From NCBI GenBank assembly GCA_020205615.1, contig JAINUW010000495.1:185168-249167 (forward strand): a stretch of 64,000 nucleotides of DNA, read 5' to 3'. How positions within the stretch are numbered: position 1 is the first letter of the stretch; each line of letters starts with the position of its first letter. The translations under genes were made by a program, and so were the position numbers. The notes below the pieces were generated by a model. It saw only the letters and a list, made by a program, of their open reading frames with translations. It searched no databases and was not told the origin of the DNA. The DNA comes from Panax quinquefolius (lineage: Eukaryota; Streptophyta; Magnoliopsida; Apiales; Araliaceae). This document shows positions 45,135 through 56,723 of this stretch, piece after piece.

Positions 45135-45640
45135 ATGGCGAACTCTAATCTTTGAGGAAATGGTAATAGCCAATAATCCACCACAAATAGAGAGTCATAC
45201 ATAGCCGGTGATGCGAGAAGATGAGGAATTACTTCATGATCAACAACTGTTAGATACTTTGAGGAAGAAGAGGATCCAGTGGCAGGACAATTAATGAGAA
45301 TTGATGAGCATGATGAGGCAATGGCATCACTGCTAAAAACAACAAAATATAAGATTAATAAGATGAGGTTTAGGGCTGATATAGCTGAGGGAATGCTACA
45401 ACATGAGATAGGACATAGTCAATGACTAAAAGTATAACTGCACCATGCACAAAGGGGCAAAAAGGAAATTCAGTCAAGGCTTCTTAAAACATCTCTAGTT
45501 GTTCGAGATACTTTTAATGATTTACAGTGCCGTGTAGTTCGATATCCGCTAGAGGAGAAGAAGACAGCTTATCTCATCGATCGATCTGTGGTTTGTCACA
45601 TGATCCAAGATTCCTTTGATGATATCAATGATTTCTAGAG
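45135..45640 (+). pseudogene. Unrecognised frame upstream of Gypsy-3 gag
   Basis: From ATG 45135 the sequence alternates frames but keeps coding-like stretches: EEEEDPVAGQLMRIDEHDEA, a helical KTTKYKINKMRFRADIAEGM and AYLIDRSVVCHMIQDSFDDI. I do not recognise it. It could be an extra leader gene or an N-terminal extension of gag. Stops and shifts prevent translation as one protein. Confidence 0.35.
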
Positions 45641-45865
45641 AATAGCATAGGTGGTTGAATGCTTTATATTAGTACAATAAAGAAGCATTCAAAGTTTGTA
45701 ATGTGATCAGTACTTTGTAAAATAGTAGTATGTTCAATTATGAAGTTGTTGTGTAATATTATTGTGATATATAAAATAAACAATATGTTGTGATACTCAA
45801 ATTCTCATGTAAATTTTATTGGTTTATATAGAATCATTCCACCAACCAGAAGACCCAAAAGAGAA

Positions 45866-46870
45866 ATGAATGATGATAATTCTACCCAGCAGTTAGTAGA
45901 CCTAATGCTAGGAGTTGTAAATAGACCTGTGAACCATAACACAACTTTTAAAGACTTTAAATTAGTTGGACCACCTGAATTTAAAGGTACATCTAAACCT
46001 GTAGAAGCACAAATTTGGATTTCTGAGATAGAGAAATTCTTTCTAGTGACCAATGTTAGTAATAACCAAAAGATAACTTTTGCAAACTTTTTATTGAAGA
46101 GTGAGGCTAATTATTGGTGGGAATCAACCAAAGGTCAGGTAGAAACTGAAATCGTTCCTTGGGATAGATTTAAAGAGTTGTTCTTTGAAAATTATTTTTC
46201 CCAATCCCTGAAAGACCGAATGGAAATAAAATTTCTGGACTTAAAACAAGGAGATCTTACTGTAACCCAGTATACAGCTAAGTTCAATGAACTGTCCAGG
46301 TTTGCTCCACATTAAGTAACCACCGAACTTAGAAAGACTCGTAGGTTTCAGAAGGGTTTAAAACCTCAGATTTGAAGTAGATTGTCAGTAAATCAAATAA
46401 AAACTTTCTCTGAAATGCTAGAGAAGGCCACTATAGCCGAAAGTGAGAATGAAAGTCTTACTAAATTTCATCAGGACAAGAGATATCAGAATGAAAAAGG
46501 GAAAATTAGGACAAAACCCAGTTCAGGTGGGTTTAATAACAAGCTTAACTGTGATAATTCTTTTTCTAACAACTCAGGGAAAAAGATAGGAAATACTAAT
46601 AATAACTTTAGTAATAATATTATTAAACCTTGTCCTAATTGTGGTAAGAAATATAGAGGAGAATGTCTTCTTAACAAATGTTTTAATTGTGGACAGTCGG
46701 GACATTATTTTCCACAGTGTCCTCTTCCAAGGAAAAATAAATGTTTTAATTGTGGTTTATTGGACCATTTTTCTAAGAACTGTCCCAAACCTAAGTATCA
46801 AAGAGTAAAAGGGGTTAGAATACCAGAGAATAGTCAATCAACAGTAGCTGCAGTTGGAGTTCAAAATTGA
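45866..46870 (+). pseudogene. Gypsy-3 gag
   Basis: One frame from MNDDNSTQQLVDLMLGVVNR to VGVQN with only two internal stops (TAA 46313, TGA 46373). The gag core reads FKLVGPPEFKGTSKPVEAQI, WISEIEKFFLVTN, WWESTKGQV, WDRFKELFFENYF, LKQGDLTVTQYTAKFNELSR. Nucleocapsid Cys clusters are CPNCGKKYRGEC (46627 on, irregular), CFNCGQSGHYFPQC and CFNCGLLDHFSKNC; the last two are CCHC knuckles. The frame continues into protease after TGA 46868 and TAG 46919. Confidence 0.9.
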
Positions 46871-46924
46871 CCTACTACGAGAACATTTAATATGTCGGTG
46901 AGGGATGCTATTGCTTCATAGGAC

Positions 46925-47300
46925 GTGGTGACAGGTATCATCCCTATCAACATTTTAAATGCATATATGTTATTCGATTCTGGTGCTACATGTTCGTTTG
47001 TGTCTAGAAATTTTTCTACAAACTTGAATACGCCTTGTGAATATTTAGATAAACCATTTTGTGTAGAAATTGCTAATAATGAAAAAATTCTGGTTAAGAC
47101 TATTTTCAGAAATTGTAGTGTGGTAATAAAAGGTCATAATTTTAAGGTAGATTTGATACCAATTCAGTTGGGAGAATTTGATGTAATTCTGGGAATGGAT
47201 TGGTTAGTTAATCATAGCGATGATTGATTGTCATCAAAAGCGTATAAAACCTTTTGAACGCTTGAAGTCAAAGGTAGTGTTCAACGGTAGTTGTTCACCT
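46925..47300 (+). pseudogene. Gypsy-3 protease
   Basis: VTGIIPINILNAYMLFDSGA, TCSFVSRNFSTNL, then FDVILGMDWLVNH. The active site is DSG and looks intact. A 1-nt insertion at about 47215-47220 moves the following MIDCHQKRIKPFERLKSK into another frame. Confidence 0.9.
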
Positions 47301-47366
47301 AAGCAATCTCGATGTTTGACTATAGTTTAGGCAGAAAGATTACTTAAAAAGGATTGTTTAGGATAT

Positions 47367-48340
47367 TTGGCCTATATAGTTGATACTCGTCAGGAAGGAG
47401 TAAAACTTGATCAAATACCTATAGTTAAAGATTTTCACGATATATTTCCGGATGACTTACCAGGTTCGCCTCCAAATAGGGAAATTGAGTTCATCATTGA
47501 TCTTGCACCAAGAATGACGCCAGTTTCTAAGGCATCGTACAGAATGGAACCTATAGAACTGAAAGAGTTACTTATTCAATTACTGAGAACTCTTAGATAA
47601 AAAAAGTACATACAACCTAGTGTTTCACCACCGGGAGCACCGATTACATTTGTAAAGAAGAAGGATGGAACTATGAGATTATGTATAGACTATAGGGAGC
47701 TAAATAAGTTAACTATTAAAAATAAATATCCTTTACCAAGGATTGATGATTTGTTTGACCAATTAAAAGGGTTGAACATTTTCAAAAATTGACCTTAGAA
47801 CAAAGTTATCATCAATTAAAGGTAAGAAAGGAGGATGTCTTAAAATGTGGTTTAGGACACGCTATGGACATTATGAATTTCTTATAATGTCTTTTGGATT
47901 AACAAATGCACCGACAACATTTATGGATTTAGTGAATCGAGTGTTTAAACCATGCTTGGACAAATTTGTTGTAGTGTTTATCGATGATATTTTGGTATAC
48001 TTGAAAACACGGGAAGAGCATACTGAACACTTGAGAGTCGTATTGGAAATATTACGAAAGGAACAACTTTATGCAAAGTTTTCCAAGTGTGAATTCTGGT
48101 TGAAGAGAGTTCAATTTTTAGGTCATGTAATTGATAAGAATGGAATATCTGTAGATCCAGCTAAGATCAAAACGGTTGTGAATTGGGAACAATCAACAAC
48201 TCCAACAGAAGTGCGAATTTTCTCGGTTTAGCGGGTTATTATCGACGGTTTATAAAAGATTTTTCAAAAATAGCAACCCCATTAATCAATTTAACTCGAA
48301 AGGCGGTGAAATACGTGCAGACGGATAAATGTGAGGAAAG
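47367..48340 (+). pseudogene. Gypsy-3 reverse transcriptase
   Basis: IVKDFHDIFPDDLPGSPPNR, EIEFIIDLAPRMTPVSKA, stop 47598, [41 protein letters not shown] 1-nt shift in an A/T run near 47780 breaks the FSKIDLR motif. A clean frame follows at 47845-48231 with [23 protein letters not shown] active site at 47977-47988, and [19 protein letters not shown]. Connection remnants follow to 48340. Confidence 0.9.
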
Positions 48341-48660
48341 CTTCAAGAGTTGAAGAAGCGGCGAGCATGGCTCGAGTGTTATCCTTACTAGATGATACAG
48401 GAGGCCTTGTAGTATATAGTGATGCGCGCACACGGAGGTTTAGGGTGTGTGTTGATGCAACATGGGAAAGTGATAGCTTATGCATCACGACAACTCAAAG
48501 ATTATGAGAAGAGGTATCTACTACATGATTTAGAGTTAGCCATGATAGTTTTTGCTCTAAAAATTTGGAGACATTACTTGTGCGAGGAGAAGTACGAGAT
48601 ATATACTGAGATCATAAAAGTCTAAAATATATTTTTACACAAAAGGAATTAAATTTAAGG
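48341..48660 (+). pseudogene. Gypsy-3 RNase H
   Basis: VYSDAR-like start near 48414, [59 protein letters not shown], ending at 48625 before the expected DHKSLKYIF, which follows in another frame. The acidic residues are visible. Confidence 0.85.
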
Positions 48661-49830
48661 CGAGAGGCGATGGTTAGAGGCGATAAAGGATTTTGACGGT
48701 GAAATCTTATATCATCCGGTAACCAATGTTGTAGGCGATCGTTAAGTAGAAAGAATCGGGAAAAATTGAATGTATTAACCACCAATAATAGGTTAATAAA
48801 AGACTTTGAAAAGTTAGAAATTGAGGTGGAATGTCCAACTACCTCTACCCAAAAATTGTATATTTTAGAAGGAGTTTCATCTCTGCTTTATAAAGTTAAA
48901 GAGATACAGGAGAATGATGAAGAATGTCAGAAGTTTAAATCTAATTCAACACATGATAAGTATAATAAATTTGAATAGATGCGGATGGAATAATAAGATA
49001 TGAAAATAGAATCTGGGTTCAGTTAAACCAAGCTTTAAAAGACGAAATTTTAAAATGAAGCTCATAATTCTAAATTTGCCATACATCTGGCAAAGGCAAA
49101 AACGTATAAAGATTTAAGTCGACACATTTGGTGGTGAACATGAAAAGAAGAAAGAAATTTGAATGGGTAAGTAAATGTCTCACGTGTCAAAGGGTTAAGG
49201 TTGAACATCAAAAGCCGAGTGGTTTACTTCAACCCTTACTAATTCCTGAGTGGAAGTGGGAACATATAACTATGGATTTTGTTGTTGGTCTTCCAGCTAC
49301 ACAAAAGGGCCATAATGCCATTTGGGTAATAGTTGACCGTTTAACCAAAATCAGCTCACTTTTTACCTATTAAGATTACTCATAACCTAGATTACCGTGC
49401 CAAACTTTATATCACTGAAATTATCTCTAGGCATGGAGTACCTGTGTCCATAGTATCAGATCGAGATCCAAGATTTACTTCTAATTTTTGGAAAAGCCTT
49501 AAGAAACACTTAGGAACACAACAAAGATTAAGTACAGCTTATCATCCACAGTATGATGGAAAAAGTGAGAGAACTATACAAACATTAGAAGATATGCTGA
49601 GAACTTGTATTATAGACTTCAAAAGAAGTTGGGAAGATCGATTACCCTTAGTGAATTTACTATAACAATAGTTATCATGATAGCATAGGTATGCCACCCT
49701 ATGAAGCTTTATATGGACGTAAATGTAGAATGCCTTTATGTTGGGATGAAGTCGGGGAAAGACAAATGTTAGGACCTGAGATAATTCAACAAACAACTGA
49801 AACTATCAAAATTATTCGTCAAGGATTATA
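48661..49830 (+). pseudogene. Gypsy-3 integrase
   Basis: Tether region to about 48980. Zinc domain remnants (H...H near 49079-49130, [11 protein letters not shown] at 49172). Core: [30 protein letters not shown] (Asp), [20 protein letters not shown] (Asp), [20 protein letters not shown] (Glu), then MPPYEALYGRKCRMPLCWDE in a further frame. Stops at 49371 and 49663. All three catalytic acidic residues are visible. Confidence 0.88.
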
Positions 49831-50312
49831 AGTATCTCAAGATCGACAAAGAAAATACGCCGATTCACATCGTCAGCAACGAATCTTTAACGTAGGAAGT
49901 CACGTATTCTTGAATGTATCTCCTTGGAAAGGCAAGATACGTTTTAGCAAGAAGGGAAAATTAAGTCCGAGATTCATTGGACCTTTAGAAATTTTGAGAA
50001 GGGTTGGTGAAGTTGCTTATGAAATAGCACTACCTCCTAAGTTAAATCATATTCATAATGTCTTTCATGTGTCCGTATTACAACCATATAAACCTGATTA
50101 TAAACACGTTATACAATATGAGCCAATGCAAATAGAGTAAGATCTTTCTTATGTAGAGGAACCTGTGCAGATCGTCGAACGTAAAGAGCAAGTCCTAAGA
50201 AATAAAGTGATAGCATCGGTCAAAGTAATCTAGGGAAATTAGAATGTTGAAGAAGCTACATGGGAGCTTGAAGATAAAATGCATGAGAATTATCCTCAAT
50301 TATTTACTTAAC
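49831..50312 (+). pseudogene. Gypsy-3 integrase tail and chromodomain
   Basis: VSQDRQRKYADSHRQQRIFN, VGSHVFLNVSPWKGKIRFSK, LSPRFIGPLEILRRVGEVAY, LNHIHNVFHVSVLQPYKPDY, stop 50138, DLSYVEEPVQIVERKEQVLR, then VEEATWELEDKMHENYPQLF. One frame with three stops; the chromodomain 'VEEATWE' box is intact. Confidence 0.88.
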
Positions 50313-50341
50313 ACATACTGTAATTTCGAGGACGAAATTCT

Positions 50342-50356
50342 TATTAGTGGGGTGAA
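50342..50356 (+). promoter_or_regulatory. Polypurine tract, Gypsy-3
   Basis: TATTAGTGGGGTGAA directly before the 3' LTR start at 50357, preceded by TTTCGAGGACGAAATTC, a context usual in chromoviruses of the Tekay/Del type. Confidence 0.75.
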
Positions 50357-53300
50357 TGTAAAAACCCAAAACCCTAATAAGACTCGTAAGTGTAAAATCC
50401 CATTATATAAATAAAATTTCTCATTACGAATGTGTTATGTGTTAATATATACTTGGTTTTACAAATTTGACCAAATATATTTTTTGTCGAAAAAGCGTCG
50501 TCTTGACACCTCGTGCTTTAATTTTTTTCTATATTCGGACTTTTTGGTAAAAATATTTTGACAAGTTGTTTTGTCGTGCTTACACTGACAAAACGCTTTG
50601 TCGTGCTTGTTAGGATTAGCATGAAATTTAGGTTAACAATCCTAGATTAACAAACCCTAACCGTAATTAGAAAACCCTAACATTAATTTATAAGTTAAAC
50701 TCTAATTAGCTAATCTAACCCTAATTAGCTTATCTTAACACCTAATCATGGTTAGTAAACTTCAATTAGGTACCAATTAACATTAATTAACATTCCTAAT
50801 CATTAGAAACAAAACCGTAATCAAGATTAGTGAAGATTTAAACCTACTTAAGTTACTAATTTGATCAACTACCTCACAAGTAGGTTGGGAGTCACCATTT
50901 AAAGTTCCAAAACATCACATGACATGCTTCCAAACTCCCAAGCAGCAGAAGAGTCAAAATCAGATCTTTATAGAGGCAAGTAGGTGGAAAATTGACCAAA
51001 AAGCCAAGTTAAAGAATTCTATAAATTAGAACCTTAGGGCTGAGCAAACTCACGAATTCTCAAAGCCTAGATACACTTATAGACCTACCAAATCAAGCCT
51101 GGGTGATAACAACAACAACATCAGAAGCTAGAATCACAAATTGCTCAAGAAAAGGTGCAAACCCTAGTTCATAAATTGCTCTTTGATCTTATGTTAGATT
51201 TGTTGTTTAGATGTTTAGAATTATGTATTAGGATGTTAGAAAGTATGTTAGATTGGTAGAACATGTTTTCATAACATCTAGATGACTTAATTAAGTGTTT
51301 TATGAAATCTGGAAATTTTATAAAACTTGGTCTGACAGCCGAATGTCAGGGCTTGTAGATTCGTGTGTATTTATATTTTGGTCTGTTAATCGATTGGTAT
51401 TTGTAGCCTGTTAGTAGGTCTTTAATCTGGAAAAGAAAACAGGTTAAGTTGAACCATAGATTTCAAGTTATAAGCAGTTAAAGTGGGTTGACCATTCACG
51501 GATGTCGGTTTTCTGGGTTGCCCAGAAAACTCAAGAACTGTCGAACCGGCTACTTTGACCAACCTGTTTAATCGTCTTCTGATTGTTAATTGTTTAGGTT
51601 TTTGTTATAGATTAGTACCCTGTTATACATACTACATAACTATGATCTTTAATTGAACAAACAACATATAGGTTTGCTAGAATTATTGGTCAAAATCCGT
51701 TGACCGAGCATGACCGAGTTTTATGTGTTTTCCAGAAAACTGAAGAACATGAAGAACAACATCTAGCTGTACTTTGACCAGCCAATTTAGAGACCTTAGA
51801 GTTATGATCTGTTCATAGTAATGTTATATATATATGTACCCTGACATATATACTACATATTACAACAAGCAAAATACACATCTAATACACAGAATTGAAG
51901 ATATTTAAGCCACAAAACCGTTGACCGGCCATGACTTCTGTTATGGGTTACCCAGAAACCCAACAACAACTTTGACAATGACTTTGAGCTTCTATAACTT
52001 CTTGTTATATGTAAGTTAGAGTCTATGATTTGTTTCATGATGTACTATTGTATGAGTACTACAACATCAATGCTTGACCAAATTGAAAATCATTACCAGT
52101 AGCTTGTTATTTAATGGTCAAAGTGATCACTCGACCACGACCAAATCGTTGCCCAAAAACTCAAGAACACCTACACCGACCCTTTCTATCACTGTAGGGC
52201 TTTAGCGATGGACAAAGATTATTTTCTTTAAAAATAAATTATAAAAAAATTCGAAATAATTAATAAATAAATATAAATAATTATAAAAAAGTTTTTAAAA
52301 TTATATTAAATTATTATAAATAAATTCTCATATTTTTACTTAAATTTAATAATTATTTTATATTATTTTGATATTATTAATAATTAACTTATTAATAAAG
52401 AAATTAGAATAATTATTTATAAATACTAAATAATTATGGAAAAATATTATTAATGATATAAAATTATAATAAATGAATATAAATTATTTAATAATAATAA
52501 TCAATGTTTTTTGTAAAATTTTAGGTAAATATTAGTTACTTGTAAATAGAAATAAATGATTTAAAACTCATTTAAAGGATAAATAAATATTTTAAATATT
52601 TTAAAATTTATTATAATGAATAAATAAATGTTATAAATAAAATTTTGTCCATATAACAAAGGTATTAAATACTAAACCCTATTAAATCTAACCCGGTATT
52701 ATATAAATGTTATAATTGGATATTGTTATCAATATTAACGTGTTAGATTTATATATATGAATATCGTAGGTACTTATTAACGTTTGAGTAGGATAACTTG
52801 ATTGATCTACACTCAGGCAAGTTCTCTATTCTTAAATCTCTTATAAATCAAATTTCTTAAACCATGTTAATTGTTTGACAAGATTTTTTTTTATCTTGAT
52901 ATGTTGTTGATATAATATCCTACACCTACAATTGAATTACCTTATTATTGAAAAGTTATTGCTATAGTTCCAGCATAACTAAGAAATGAATTGTTTATCC
53001 ATATGATATTGTTTATTGAGCATAAACTGTTGTGTCAAACCAAATTATTTTGGTAAGACAATCTTATACTAAGGTTGAGTATCCCGTAAGGGATCGAAGT
53101 TTAGTCAATTCATGTATTGATAGTAATTTCAGTGTATCTCGAGCACTGTAGGTGATATGCATACTCCTAGGATGTTGAATAAACTGATCCCCTATCTCAC
53201 ATCTGAACAAAATTTCTAAGTCTTTGTGGTTGATGTAAATAAGAAAAATTCCAGAAATGATTGAAATTAGAGAAATCCAGAAATGGTAACAACTATCAGT

Positions 53301-54075
53301 TGAAATTTGAATTGTTATATTTCTTCAAATCCTATATTGTTATAAATAAACAACTTGCTGAGCATGTCATAGCTCACCCTTGCAAATTATTCCATTTGCA
53401 GTTTTAGATGGTAATCTTGGAATTTCTATAGTAGATAAAGGGAAGCGTCCCTACATAGATTCGATTATATTCTTATTTGATTGAATACCTTGTAATAAAA
53501 ACTTGTTATGAGAATCATGTAATCGAATCTTAATATTATGATATATATATAACATCTTTTATTTTCGCAACCGTGTATTCTTACATATATAGATGTAAAA
53601 TTAGACTTCTTTGAATCTAGTTGAGATCCTTGGGAACTATTTAGCTGAGTGAGGGTATTAATAGCATGGACTATTCATGTTGTTATTAATACTCTGGATT
53701 TTAGATAAGTAGTTACTATCGATACGATAGTATAAATTCGTTGGCTTAAACTATACATTTGGGTGAGGATATTAGTAATATGACCTGTTCATTTTATTAC
53801 TAATACTCTAAATTTCAGATAGATAGACTCTAGTCACAGATACAGTTCATATATTCAAGTGAGGGTATCCAAACACAGTAATAGTTCTCTTGAGAATTAC
53901 CAATTGTTATGGGATACTGTGAATCTTGAATCTATGAGAATTGTATCTGATAGTCCATCTATTTAATGTAATCTTATAATCAGATACTATGGGTGTATTG
54001 ATTTAAAAGCATTATGTTGATTTTTTGTAAACACCATATTAGATACTATGGGAGTATAGATATGGGGGTGTTACA
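50357..54075 (+). repeat. Gypsy-3 3' LTR
   Basis: 3,719 bp, collinear with the 5' LTR, with scattered substitutions, an extra segment near 50660-50710 rich in AACCCTAA motifs, and better-preserved stem-loops near 53651-53805. Confidence 0.92.
51020..51027 (+). promoter_or_regulatory. TATA-like box, Gypsy-3 3' LTR
   Basis: TTCTATAAATTAGAACC, one base changed from the 5' LTR copy. Confidence 0.5.
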
Positions 54076-54189
54076 CTAGTAATCTTTATAATGTGCATTT
54101 CATTGCATTGCATGAACATGATAAAGAGAGGCATTTGTAAACACTCAAAATTTTGTTTTCTTGTTACTAACTATGCAGGAGGACAAAAA

Positions 54190-54440
54190 CATTTTTTTCA
54201 CACTCCAGAGATAACCCTGGAGGACCACAACATCATTTCCAACCCCGAAAGTAGCCCCGGGAGATCCAATTTCCAACCCCAGAGATAACCTCAGGAAATC
54301 AGTCTTTAACCCCGGAGATAACCCCGAGAAAGTAAGTTCCAACCCCGGAGATAACCCCCGAGAATCAAGTTCAAAGCCTGGAGATAACCCCATAAGGTCA
54401 AGTACACCTCAGAGATAACCCTGAGAATATTCAGAGTCAA
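54190..54440 (+). repeat. About 33-bp minisatellite in the Tat-II 3' region
   Basis: Seven or so units of the form CCAACCCC(G/A)GAGATAACC, (C)CCGAGAAATCAAGTT, starting near 54198, 54241, 54275, 54308, 54341, 54374 and 54404. It sits just after Gypsy-3 and about 300 bp before the 3' LTR. Confidence 0.85.
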
Positions 54441-54726
54441 CAACATGCCATCCTCGAGAGATAATACGAGAAAAGACTCATTCTAACGATGCAAAAATTG
54501 GAAATAACCATGGGAAGGGCAAAATGGTTATTTTGCCAACTCAACTTCAACTTAAATCAAATAAACTATTTTCAATTCAAATTATATCAAAAGATGTCCC
54601 ACAAGAACCATATCTTAACTTTAGAGCACAAACGACAAAAAATAACTCAACGAACTGCCTGACGGAGATTCGAAAATGCTATTTCAGTCATGGACCCATC
54701 TTCCCAGAATTAGAAAAAGCAAATCC
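54441..54726 (+). other. Tat-II 3' end before the LTR
   Basis: No coding motif. A purine-rich stretch, TTAGAAAAAGCAAATCC (54710-54726), could be the polypurine tract; it is a weak match. Confidence 0.4.
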
Positions 54727-55586
54727 TATGTCATTGCATAGATATTGGAAAAAACTTTTCGGAATGGTATGGCACGCTTCCATCGGACTCCCGGATTGAA
54801 TGTTATGAAGGTTCGAGCAAACAGCGCGTTGTCCGAGTGCACATACTTCGAGACGGTGGGACCCAAATTACCTGGGACATCCTGGGAGGCCGCAGGTACA
54901 CCTGTTGCTATCGTAGGTACACCTGCGGCTCCCCCTCTATAATAGTGGGCTTGGGGTGTCCATTTTAGCAAGAGAAACGATGAGGTAGCCATGTCCAATT
55001 TGCTATGTACACATTATAAAATGAGTGTTTTCTCATTTTAAACACTTGTGAGCTTATATTCAGTCATATTTGTATGGGTGGGAACCGAGTGTTCATCCAT
55101 TGAAAGCTATTGAATTCTTCTTTTGTTGTCCACTATAAGCCTTTTTACACATCTTAAAGCTTTTCTCCACTACTACGCATGCACACACTATTCTTAACGT
55201 TGAGAGTCGTGTATGGTGTGTATTCCCGGATTTTGGTTCGTGGCTTTTTATTTTTTTATATATATATATATATGAACTAACATTATCGAGTTATGCCTCT
55301 ATTGAGTCTGGACTCACGTCCGGAGCGTTTATTTGCTTTTGTATATATATATACTTATATATGAACTATTGTCAAACTCTGTTTGATGAGCCTGGATTTT
55401 ATATCCGGAGTGTTGACCGTTTTCTATATATATAATTATATATATAAACTATTATCGAACTCTGTTCGATGAGCCTAGATTTTATATCCAAATTGTGTTT
55501 ATCGCTTTTATATATATATATATAGTGAAAATAAATTTGAAATGATAAACCGAGTAGGGATCGATATATATCTTATCGTTTGCTTA

Positions 55587-55629
<43 letters not shown>

Positions 55630-56723
55630 TTCTGTCAGGTCTGGAGTTTACTTCGTGACTTTTTACAGCTTTCTTAACATTTCGTCCAACCTGGAGTTTA
55701 CTTAGTGGCAATTGATCGTCTTTACTGCTTTATTTACTTTTCGTCTCGCCTGGAGTTTACTTCGTGGCAGTTGATCGTTTTTATTGCTTTTTTTACATTT
55801 GTGATCCCCCATGGAGGTGTTTCGTGATGGTTGATCATTACCATATATATTTATCACTTTTATATATTTACATTTCTGATCCCCATGGAGGTGCTTCGTG
55901 GTGGTTGATCATGTCTATATGTATATTTACAGCTTATATATATAAATGCTTACAACTTTCATATTAACTACGACATCATGTGAGCCTAGGAATCATGTGA
56001 TCACATATTTAGTCTACTAAATCTAGATTCGGTTCCCATGATGAACATTTTTAGCTATACACAGCTTGTAAATTATTCACGGTGTTTGAATTTCCATAGA
56101 TGACTTTCATGCCCATGAGGAGTTCGACACTGTTTGTATATTATTTTCTCGAAGATGATTCGCATCTCTAAAAATAAAAGCAATCAAGCCGAACACATAA
56201 TAAAATGGAAGTATCAAAGGCCTCAATTACTATTGAAATACCTCTTTACAAAACAACATCATGTTATATCTTGTTTAAAAGCTGAATTTTTATATAAATT
56301 CAAACCCTTTGTATATAGGTGCTAACGAGGTATAACACTACTTCTAGATAATTGCACATTAACCCACACACGCACACACACTCATATAACAGTTTAATTG
56401 ATAAGTGGCGGTCACCGTGGTAACACTGATGTCAGGGGGTGCCTAACACATTCCCTTCGCATAAGTAAGTCCCCGGACCCTAACGAATCTCGGTTTCACA
56501 TAATAGTTAAACAGTGTTGCACCACGTGGTCAATGTGCAAACCTTTTCTCGGTTGTGTTGGTGCAACCATTTAAAAACACCACCTGGCGACTCTTACAGT
56601 CGAGTCATCGACATATACATGTCGGACCTTTTCACAACTTGTTTTTTCAAATAAATCTCACCTAACATGAGAACACCAAAAGACAAGAACCAAAAAGGGA
56701 CAATAAAAATCCTGAAGTCGACA
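54727..56723 (+). repeat. Tat-II 3' LTR
   Basis: About 2.0 kb, collinear with the 5' copy except for the missing duplication and shorter TA runs. It ends CCTGAAGTCGACA, followed by Tat-I gag. A TATA-like TATAATAG is at 54938-54945. Confidence 0.75.
54938..54945 (+). promoter_or_regulatory. Weakened TATA box, Tat-II 3' LTR
   Basis: CCTCTATAATAGTGGGC against TTCTATAAATAGAGGGC in the 5' copy. Confidence 0.4.

Larger units (their letters stand above)
41309..54075 (+). mobile_element. Gypsy-3: Ty3/gypsy chromovirus with LTRs of about 3.7 kb
   Basis: LTRs begin TGTAAAAACCCAAAACCCTA and end G(T/C)GTTACA. The perfect target duplication CTAGT lies at 41304-41308 and 54076-54080. LTR lengths are 3,666 and 3,719 bp. 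Interior order: primer site, an unrecognised leader frame, gag with three Cys-rich clusters, protease, RT, RNase H, integrase, chromodomain, polypurine tract. It differs from the Gypsy-1/2/4 family in LTR and gag. Coding regions are well preserved in places but interrupted by stops and 1-nt shifts. Confidence 0.93.
34571..56723 (+). mobile_element. Tat-II: pol-less Tat/Ogre-type element, host of Gypsy-3
   Basis: Two LTR copies (about 34571-37138 and 54727-56723) enclose a Tat-type primer site, a leader, gag-like sequence with two zinc-knuckle segments (37535-38760), a poly-A and (AAT)n stretch, and a long 3' untranslated region with 'GAACTACG(T)AG' phrases and satellite-like arrays. I found no protease, RT, RNase H or integrase. 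Gypsy-3 (41309-54075) sits in the 3' region. Orientation is opposite to Tat-I, into which it is inserted between gag and protease. No target duplication is evident. LTR starts are placed where the two copies first agree (TAT(A/G)TCATTGCATAG) and are approximate. Confidence 0.75.

Noticed and set aside
54190..54440. CRISPR-like regular repeats
   Set aside because: Units abut with no unique spacers, and the setting is a plant retrotransposon 3' region.
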